Positions 36,024 through 41,360 of a stretch of 41,360 nt of DNA are shown here, in pieces. Position numbers and translations under genes: made by a program. This stretch comes from Rhizobiaceae bacterium (GTDB lineage Bacteria; Pseudomonadota; Alphaproteobacteria; Rhizobiales; Rhizobiaceae): positions 1,445-42,804 of the forward strand of contig JAHDEP010000004.1 of assembly GCA_020628775.1 (NCBI GenBank). Reading direction: 5' to 3'. Under the pieces are notes generated by a model. It made no database searches. It saw only the letters and a list, made by a program, of their open reading frames with translations, and was not told the DNA's origin. Positions within the stretch are counted from its first letter, which is position 1. The number at the start of each line of letters is the position of its first letter.

Positions 36024-36677
36024 ATGACTTTAACACCAAATCGCTGCAGACTTGTATTGATAACACCTGATCTTGATAGCGTTTCTAAGTTGAGCGAATG
36101 CGTTGAAAACGCGCTTAAGGGCGGGGATGTTGCATCGGTTATCATTCCCCAACGACAATTGGATGAGCAGACATTTCAATCAGTTGCCGAAGCATTGGTG
36201 CCGATTATCCAAAAGTCAGATGCAGCAGCGCTTATTGCAGGTGATACGCGCGTTATGGGGCGCGTAAAAGCTGATGGGGTGCATGTTATTGGAAATGCAG
36301 ACAATGTTTATGATGCAGTTCAGGACTTTGCACCGCAAAAGATTGTTGGTGGTGGTAATGCAAAAGATCGCCATGCAGCATTATCTATTGGTGATACGCA
36401 GCCTGATTATTTGTTCTTTGGTAAAATTGATGGCGATATTAAACCTGATGCGCATCCTAAAAATTTAGCATTAGGTCAATGGTGGGCAGAATTTGTTGAA
36501 GTTCCATGCATTGTATCTGGTGGCACTCATCTAGATAGCGTTGAACAGGTTGCAGAAACTGGATGTGATTTTATCGCACTTGGTAAGGCGGTATTCGCAA
36601 AACCAGAAGAAGCGGCATTAAAAGTATCTGAGATAAATGCTATTCTTGACGAAAAAGCGCCACGATTTGAAGCTTAA
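36024..36677 (+). CDS. ThiE/TenI-like thiamine phosphate synthase homologue
   Basis: A protein of about 217 aa with the TIM-barrel pattern of thiamine phosphate synthase. VKADGVHVIG matches the ADGVHLG motif, PCIVSGGTHLDSV sits where IGGI is expected, and CDFIALGKAVF is like the phosphate-binding region. However, the usual GVSTHS segment reads IVGGGNAKDRHAA, and the N-terminal LRxK substrate motif is not evident (VIIPQRQLDEQ). Activity as a true ThiE is therefore uncertain. The start is ATG 36024 (MTLTPNRCR); the track's GTG 36015 is 3 codons upstream. It precedes the Sel1-repeat gene. Confidence 0.75.
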   Translation: MTLTPNRCRLVLITPDLDSVSKLSECVENALKGGDVASVIIPQRQLDEQTFQSVAEALVPIIQKSDAAALIAGDTRVMGRVKADGVHVIGNADNVYDAVQDFAPQKIVGGGNAKDRHAALSIGDTQPDYLFFGKIDGDIKPDAHPKNLALGQWWAEFVEVPCIVSGGTHLDSVEQVAETGCDFIALGKAVFAKPEEAALKVSEINAILDEKAPRFEA

Positions 36678-36756
36678 ATAAATCGAACCGGTGAATATTC
36701 GCCGATAATATCCATAAACGCCTTGTGCTATTTTGTTGCAAATACTGGAGAACTTA

Positions 36757-37824
36757 ATGTCAAAATATAGATTGGTACCGTTTGCCATGCTTATATTTAT
36801 CAGTTTTTCCAATGCGCAAGCTCAGTTTGTGCCGGTTCCAAGCGATGAAAATTCAGATGGCGCGTCCGCTACGCCTAATTTGAAGCTTTTAAAAACAATT
36901 CCCAGTGCACCTTTTGAAGATTTAAGTGCGTTTCAAGAACCTGAAACAAAGCAATCAGGTAAAACCAATCGAATAGTCACCAAAGAAATTGATGAAGCCG
37001 CATGGCTGCCATTTGGTGCGTTTCAGCGCGGGCAATATCTAAAGGCAATGGAACTTGCGCTTCCTCGGGCGCAACTTGGCGATCCTGCAGCACAAACTTT
37101 ACTGGCAGAATTATTTGCTGAAGGCTTTGGCGTTGGTCGCAGCATGGATGATGCTGTTTTTTGGTATGATCAAGCGGCTAAAAACGGTGATCCTGCAGCG
37201 CAATATAAGCTTGCGTTGTTGTTGACTGACGGCAAATACATTACGCGCAACGATGAGCGCGCACGTGAATTGATGAGACAATCTGCAGAAGCTGGCAATC
37301 CAAAAGCGCAGTTTAATTACGCACAATTGCTTGTTGCCGATAAACCAGGTCAGGTTGGTATTCGCGAAGCTTTGCCATTTTTTGAAAAATCTGCAGCGCG
37401 CGGTATTCCAGATGCGCAATATGCTTTGTCGCAGATATATATCAACGCATTGGATGTTGATGAGAATAAGCGCGCCATTGCGCGCCGTCATTTAATTTCA
37501 GCTGCACGCGCAGGCTATGACACCGCGCGATTAGATCTAGCGATTTGGCTGATTGATGGTGTTGGAGGTGAACGCGATTTTGAGGCAGGGTTTGAATGGA
37601 TGAGCCTTGCTGCGCTGAAAGGCAACGTGATTGCACAAAATCGGTTAGCGCATTTATATATCCAGGCCATTGGAACCAGAGGCAATCCTATTGAAGCTGG
37701 AAAATGGTACATCATCTCCCGTCGCGCAGGTCTTGAAGACGCCAGCCTTGAGGATTTTTACCAAGGGCTAACTGTTGAAGAGCAGAAAGAAGCGCTGGCT
37801 GCCGCGAATGAGCTGCGTTTTTAA
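36757..37824 (+). CDS. Exported Sel1-repeat protein
   Basis: A 355-residue protein with a signal peptide (PFAMLIFISFSNAQAQ) and about five Sel1-like repeats, including LGDPAAQTLLAELFAEGFGVGRSMDDAVFWYDQAAKNGDPAAQ, GNPKAQFNYAQLL, GIPDAQYALSQIYI, YDTARLDLAIWLIDG and GNVIAQNRLAHLYI. Such helical repeats act as periplasmic binding scaffolds; the partner is unknown. ATG 36757 follows CTGGAG by 6 bases; the track start at 36733 is 8 codons upstream. It lies between the ThiE-like gene and efp on the same strand. Confidence 0.88.
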   Translation: MSKYRLVPFAMLIFISFSNAQAQFVPVPSDENSDGASATPNLKLLKTIPSAPFEDLSAFQEPETKQSGKTNRIVTKEIDEAAWLPFGAFQRGQYLKAMELALPRAQLGDPAAQTLLAELFAEGFGVGRSMDDAVFWYDQAAKNGDPAAQYKLALLLTDGKYITRNDERARELMRQSAEAGNPKAQFNYAQLLVADKPGQVGIREALPFFEKSAARGIPDAQYALSQIYINALDVDENKRAIARRHLISAARAGYDTARLDLAIWLIDGVGGERDFEAGFEWMSLAALKGNVIAQNRLAHLYIQAIGTRGNPIEAGKWYIISRRAGLEDASLEDFYQGLTVEEQKEALAAANELRF

Positions 37825-37927
37825 CCATTCATATCGACTAAGGCTTGAAAAACAGCACGTTTTGTGTTCTTGAAGCGGCAATTGCCCAAAACTGTTCGGG
37901 CTTCTCTCAATATACTGGAATATATCC

Positions 37928-38491
37928 ATGAAAATTAACGGTAATGAAATCCGCCCTGGAAATGTTATTCAGCACAATGGTGGCCTTTGGGCAGCTGTGA
38001 AAACAAATGCTGTGAAGCCAGGTAAAGGCGGTGCATTTAATCAGGTTGAACTGAAAAACCTCATCGATGGCACAAAGCTAAATGAGCGCTTCCGTGCAAA
38101 CGAAACTGTTGAGCGTGTTCGCTTGGAGCAAAAAGATTTTCAATATCTTTATGCGCAGGATGATATGCTTGTTTTCATGGATACAGAAAGCTACGAGCAG
38201 CTTGAACTTCAGGCTGAGTTTGTTGGCGATCGCTCAGCATTCTTGCAAGACGGTATGATGGTCACAGTTGAATTGTTTGAAGAAAAAGCAATCGGCGTAC
38301 GTTTGCCTGACCAGGTTACTTTGGAAATTGCTGAAGCTGATCCTGTTGTTAAAGGTCAAACAGCTGCATCTTCTTATAAACCAGCAGTGTTGGAAAATGG
38401 CGTGCGAATTCTTGTGCCACCATTTATTTCTTCAGGTGAAAAAGTGATCGTGGATACAAACGAGTTAACTTACGTTCGCCGCTCAGAATAG
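37928..38491 (+). CDS. efp: Elongation factor P
   Basis: EF-P relieves ribosomes stalled at consecutive prolines. The 187-residue protein has the expected three-domain length. The tip loop is [10 protein letters not shown], with Lys33 at the position modified by beta-lysylation in EpmA-containing bacteria; whether EpmA/B exist here is not visible in this window. Other family segments include [33 protein letters not shown] and [15 protein letters not shown]. It lies 48 bases upstream of the SuhB-type gene, in the same direction. Confidence 0.96.
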   Translation: MKINGNEIRPGNVIQHNGGLWAAVKTNAVKPGKGGAFNQVELKNLIDGTKLNERFRANETVERVRLEQKDFQYLYAQDDMLVFMDTESYEQLELQAEFVGDRSAFLQDGMMVTVELFEEKAIGVRLPDQVTLEIAEADPVVKGQTAASSYKPAVLENGVRILVPPFISSGEKVIVDTNELTYVRRSE

Positions 38492-38539
38492 TTACGCGAC
38501 TGTTCTTTTTAGCGCAAAACAAACATAGAGATTTTTTAA

Positions 38540-39343
38540 ATGGCACGTTCAGCATTACTCAACGTCATGGTTCAAGCCGCAATGAAAGCCGGTCGTTCGC
38601 TTTCACGCGATTTCGGCGAAGTGCAACAGCTTCAGGTGTCGGTTAAAGGCCCGTCTGATTATGTTAGTCAGGCAGATTTGAAATCTGAGAAGATTGTTCG
38701 TGAAGAGCTTTTAAAAGCCCGCCCGACCTACGGGTTTTTGGGTGAGGAAAGCGAAGAGATCAAAGGTACGGATGGTACTCACCGTTGGATTGTTGATCCT
38801 TTAGATGGCACGACTAACTTTTTGCATGGCTTTCCCATGTTCTCTGTCTCTATTGCGCTAGAGCGTGGTGGCGAATTGGTTGCGGGCGTTATCTTTAACC
38901 CTGCAACAGATGAATTGTTCACGGCTGAAAAAGGCGGCGGCGCATATATGAACGATCGTCGTTTGCGTGTTGCAGGTCGTAAGAAACTTACCGATTCTAT
39001 CGTAACATGTGGCATGCCGCATTTGGGCCGTGGCAATCACGGTAAATTCCTCATCCAGCTTGCTAATGTGATGGGAGAAGTCTCAGGTGTTCGTCGCACA
39101 GGTGCGGCTTCGATCGATTTAGCGTATTTGGCTGCCGGTCATGTTGATGGTTATTGGGAAGAGGGGCTTGCCCCTTGGGATATTGCTGCAGGTATCGTGC
39201 TCATTCGTGAAGCGGGTGGGTTCATTTATGATGCTGATGGTGGCACGAAAATGCTTGAAACAGGCTCACTTGTTGCGGGTAATGAATATATCCAAAAGTC
39301 ATTGAGCGAAGTTGTCTCGCGCCCAGCGCCGAAAAAAGCTTAA
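38540..39343 (+). CDS. suhB: Inositol monophosphatase, SuhB type
   Basis: A 267-residue magnesium-dependent phosphatase of the IMPase family. Its motifs are complete: YVSQADLKSEKIV, FLGEESEE, WIVDPLDGTTNFLHGFP and PWDIAAGIVLIREAGG, supplying the metal ligands. SuhB-type enzymes hydrolyse inositol 1-phosphate and, in some species, act in rRNA antitermination; which applies here is not shown. It follows efp by 48 bases. The start at ATG 38540 gives MARSALLNVMVQAA, the common N-terminus. Confidence 0.93.
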   Translation: MARSALLNVMVQAAMKAGRSLSRDFGEVQQLQVSVKGPSDYVSQADLKSEKIVREELLKARPTYGFLGEESEEIKGTDGTHRWIVDPLDGTTNFLHGFPMFSVSIALERGGELVAGVIFNPATDELFTAEKGGGAYMNDRRLRVAGRKKLTDSIVTCGMPHLGRGNHGKFLIQLANVMGEVSGVRRTGAASIDLAYLAAGHVDGYWEEGLAPWDIAAGIVLIREAGGFIYDADGGTKMLETGSLVAGNEYIQKSLSEVVSRPAPKKA

Positions 39344-39469
39344 TAACCTTTTAATAATTAACTATCTTTTTTAACGAAGTTTTTCGGAAACGCTTTTAAT
39401 TTCGCCATTTTTTTGCTTAGAGTTCCTATACGGGGATAAGTATAAAAAAATTTAGGCGGATATTAGGGT
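39344..39469. other. Gap before the MotA-like gene
   Basis: A 126-base AT-rich gap between the SuhB-type gene and the MotA-like gene. It presumably holds the promoter of the channel pair. I see no perfect dyad or clear terminator to name. Confidence 0.35.
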
Positions 39470-40495
39470 ATGGCTAATTCGACTTGGGACCAAGTTTCTG
39501 AAAATGGGAAAGCGCCAAATAAGCTTTCAAGCCCAATTGTATTTTTATTTAGTGTATTGATATCATTGGTTTTTGTGGGTTTTGCGGTTGCTGTGTTGTT
39601 TAGGCAAGTTCAGGCAGCATTTCTGGCAAATCCTGGGTTAAATGGCCTAATTATCTTTGTTTTGTTCGCTGGTGTGCTTTTAGCTATCCGTCAAATCACG
39701 CAATTAAGACCTGAAGTAAGATGGGTTAATTCTTTCAGAGCCGCAGGAGACGCTGACAAAGTTAGTCGCGATCCAATTCTGCTTGCTCCTATGCGCGTTT
39801 TATTTAGCGGGCAGCGTGAGAAGGCTCTTTCAACATCCTCGCTCCGTTCGATATTGGATTCCATTGCCAATCGCTTAGATGAATCTCGTGACACAACACG
39901 TTATCTAATTGGCCTTTTGGTGTTTTTAGGTCTGTTGGGTACATTTTGGGGTCTATTAGGCACCATCGGGTCGATTAAAGATGTGATTGGTTCACTCGAT
40001 GCAGGTTCTGGAAACACCGAAGATGTGCTTGCAGCATTGAAAACAGGTTTGGGTGCGCCACTTGATGGCATGGGCACCGCCTTTTCATCATCACTGTTCG
40101 GTTTGGCGGGTTCGCTGATCCTTGGCTTTATTGATCTTCAAGCAGGGTGGGCGCAATCTCGTTTTTATGCAGAACTTGAAAACTGGTTGGCATCGGTTAC
40201 CGATGTGACCTCTGATGTGGGCAGCACAAATGTACCTACGATCACCACAAGTGCGGACAGCTCTGAAGAGTTAAAAGCTGTTGCTGAGCATCTTAAAAAT
40301 CTTTCAGTTGATGGTGGCACAAATCAGCGAACAACAGCTGCAATGGCGAACTTGGCTGAAGGTATTCAAGGCCTTGTAAAAAATATGCGTAATGAGCAGC
40401 AAATGTTGCGTGATTGGATTGATGCCCAACAGGAAGAGTCTAAATCAATGCGCGTCACGTTGGATAAATTAGCCGACCGGATCAAAGATAAGTAG
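39470..40495 (+). CDS. MotA/TolQ/ExbB-like proton-channel protein
   Basis: A 341-residue inner-membrane protein of the MotA/TolQ/ExbB superfamily. Transmembrane segments lie at about 21-44 (VFLFSVLISLVFVGFAVAVLF), 56-73, 140-165 (LVFLGLLGTFWGLLGTIGSI) and 200-222 (AFSSSLFGLAGSLILGFI). The third and fourth match the TolQ/ExbB channel pair. The C-terminal tail is polar and helical (LKNLSVDGG ... LRDWIDAQQEESKS). It forms a two-gene unit with the following MotB-like gene, 9 bases away. No flagellar genes are nearby, so it is probably an envelope motor, not a flagellar stator. The energised process is unknown. Confidence 0.85.
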   Translation: MANSTWDQVSENGKAPNKLSSPIVFLFSVLISLVFVGFAVAVLFRQVQAAFLANPGLNGLIIFVLFAGVLLAIRQITQLRPEVRWVNSFRAAGDADKVSRDPILLAPMRVLFSGQREKALSTSSLRSILDSIANRLDESRDTTRYLIGLLVFLGLLGTFWGLLGTIGSIKDVIGSLDAGSGNTEDVLAALKTGLGAPLDGMGTAFSSSLFGLAGSLILGFIDLQAGWAQSRFYAELENWLASVTDVTSDVGSTNVPTITTSADSSEELKAVAEHLKNLSVDGGTNQRTTAAMANLAEGIQGLVKNMRNEQQMLRDWIDAQQEESKSMRVTLDKLADRIKDK

Positions 40496-40504
40496 GGCGG
40501 GGAT

Positions 40505-41360
40505 ATGGCTCTTTCTCGCAATCGTCGTCGCGATCGTTCAGTCGATTACTGGCCCGGATTTGTTGATGCTTTATCAACATTGCTCCTGGCTATTATGTTT
40601 TTGCTTTCCGTATTTGTATTGGCGCAGTTCTTTTTAAGTCGTGAGATTAGTGGCCGTGATGAAGTGCTCACGCGTTTGAATTCTCAAATTAATGAGCTCA
40701 CGCAATTGTTGGCACTTGAAAAAGCTGGTCGTCAGGATTTGGAAGACACACTTGCAAATCTGCAAGCGTCTTTGTCGTCTGCTGAAAGCGAACGCTCGCG
40801 CCTTGAACAATTGCTGAATGAAGGTTCTGGTGCATCGCAATCTGCAAATGATCAAATTAGCAGTCTTAATCAAGATCTTGATGAAGAGAAAAAGGTTTCT
40901 CAACGCGCATTAAGTCAAGTGAACCTTTTAAATCAACAAATCTCAGCCATGCGCCGTCAGCTGGCAGCGTTGGAAGATGCTTTGGAAGTGTCAGAGAGCA
41001 AGGATGACGAAGCGCAGGTTAAAATCGCTGATCTTGGTCGTCGTTTAAATGTAGCCTTGGCTCAACGTGTGCAAGAGCTTAATCGTTATCGCTCTGATTT
41101 CTTTGGCCGCTTGCGCGCGATCTTATCTGATCGCGAGAACATTCGCATTGTTGGTGACCGATTTGTGTTCCAATCAGAGGTTCTATTCCCATCAGGTGGT
41201 AACGAGTTGAACCCTGAAGGCCAGGTTGAAATGGCAAAACTTGCGGAAGCTATGCTTGATTTAGCACGCGAAATCCCATCTGAAATCAATTGGGTTTTAC
41301 GTGTCGATGGTCACACTGATAATGTGCCGTTGTCAGGCACGGGTCGTTATGCCGATAACT
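40505..41360 (+). CDS. MotB/OmpA-like partner protein (5' part)
   Basis: The gene continues past the window end, which is why the ORF track omits it. The visible 285 residues start MALSRNRRRDRSVDYWPGFV. A single transmembrane helix follows (LSTLLLAIMFLLSVFVLAQFF), with Asp21 just ahead of it, the position of the proton-carrying aspartate in MotB/ExbD proteins. A coiled coil of about 140 residues follows (SQINELTQLLALEK ... LRRQLAALEDAL-like heptads). An OmpA-type peptidoglycan-binding domain then begins (RFVFQSEVLFPSGGNELNPEG ... LRVDGHTDNVPLSG). It should anchor the channel pair to the cell wall. Confidence 0.88.
   Translation, partial: MALSRNRRRDRSVDYWPGFVDALSTLLLAIMFLLSVFVLAQFFLSREISGRDEVLTRLNSQINELTQLLALEKAGRQDLEDTLANLQASLSSAESERSRLEQLLNEGSGASQSANDQISSLNQDLDEEKKVSQRALSQVNLLNQQISAMRRQLAALEDALEVSESKDDEAQVKIADLGRRLNVALAQRVQELNRYRSDFFGRLRAILSDRENIRIVGDRFVFQSEVLFPSGGNELNPEGQVEMAKLAEAMLDLAREIPSEINWVLRVDGHTDNVPLSGTGRYADN

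Noticed and set aside
39470-41360. A Zorya-type phage defence operon (ZorA/ZorB)
   Set aside because: The layout is similar, but no ZorC, ZorD or ZorE is seen, the upstream genes are housekeeping, and the MotA-like tail is short. The sequence downstream is not available.
1-41360. CRISPR arrays, tRNA or rRNA genes, insertion sequences and prophage
   Set aside because: No regularly spaced repeats, cloverleaf-like segments, transposase or phage structural genes were recognised by eye; a tRNAscan or IS search would settle it.

Overview
The window reads as ordinary chromosome of an alphaproteobacterium in the order Hyphomicrobiales (the Rhizobium/Brucella side). The evidence is gene content: an Omp10-type lipoprotein, GapR (DUF2312), a Cys-less bL36, the DUF1244/DUF1036 proteins and an RpoH promoter with a ROSE-like leader. 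Base composition is moderate for the group, and TTG/GTG starts are common. I see no rRNA, tRNA, CRISPR array, IS element or prophage. The first gene (hisN-like) and last gene (MotB/OmpA-like) run off the ends.

Layout. 1-4.1 kb: the end of a histidinol-phosphatase-type IMPase, convergent galU, then a lytic transglycosylase and a DUF459/SGNH-like envelope protein. 4.1-10.7 kb, minus strand: gltB, a YbjQ-family gene and gltD, in that transcription order, for glutamate synthesis. 10.7-11.3 kb: a 649-base gap with several perfect inverted repeats. 11.3-14.0 kb: a four-gene operon of DUF2282 precursor, DUF692 (MNIO) enzyme, DUF2063 partner and DoxX membrane protein. This is a bufferin-type RiPP metallophore cluster and the most striking system here. 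14.1-14.7 kb: hsp20 with a near-consensus RpoH promoter and a folded leader that hides the Shine-Dalgarno sequence.

14.9-24.1 kb: an alpha/beta hydrolase, a beta-barrel protein, a stomatin/NfeD pair, ferrochelatase, a UshA-like nucleotidase, an Omp10-like lipoprotein and oligoendopeptidase F. 24.3-27.6 kb: a degenerate NtrC-type regulator and a DUF882 peptidase-like protein. 27.6-32.5 kb: gapR, DUF1244, DUF1036 overlapping pyruvate kinase, a second alpha/beta hydrolase, a TPR protein and short bL36. 32.6-36 kb: purE-purK, two divergent DUF465 genes, an ArsR regulator and a TauE/SafE transporter. 36-41.4 kb: a ThiE-like protein, a Sel1-repeat protein, efp, a SuhB-type IMPase and a MotA/MotB-like proton-channel pair.

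Most of the window is core metabolism and envelope upkeep. The points worth a second look are the bufferin operon and its upstream dyads, the hsp20 thermosensor, the sigma54-loop-less regulator, the SGNH protein lacking its catalytic residues and the non-flagellar MotAB-like pair. All product names come from reading the protein sequences; no database search was run.
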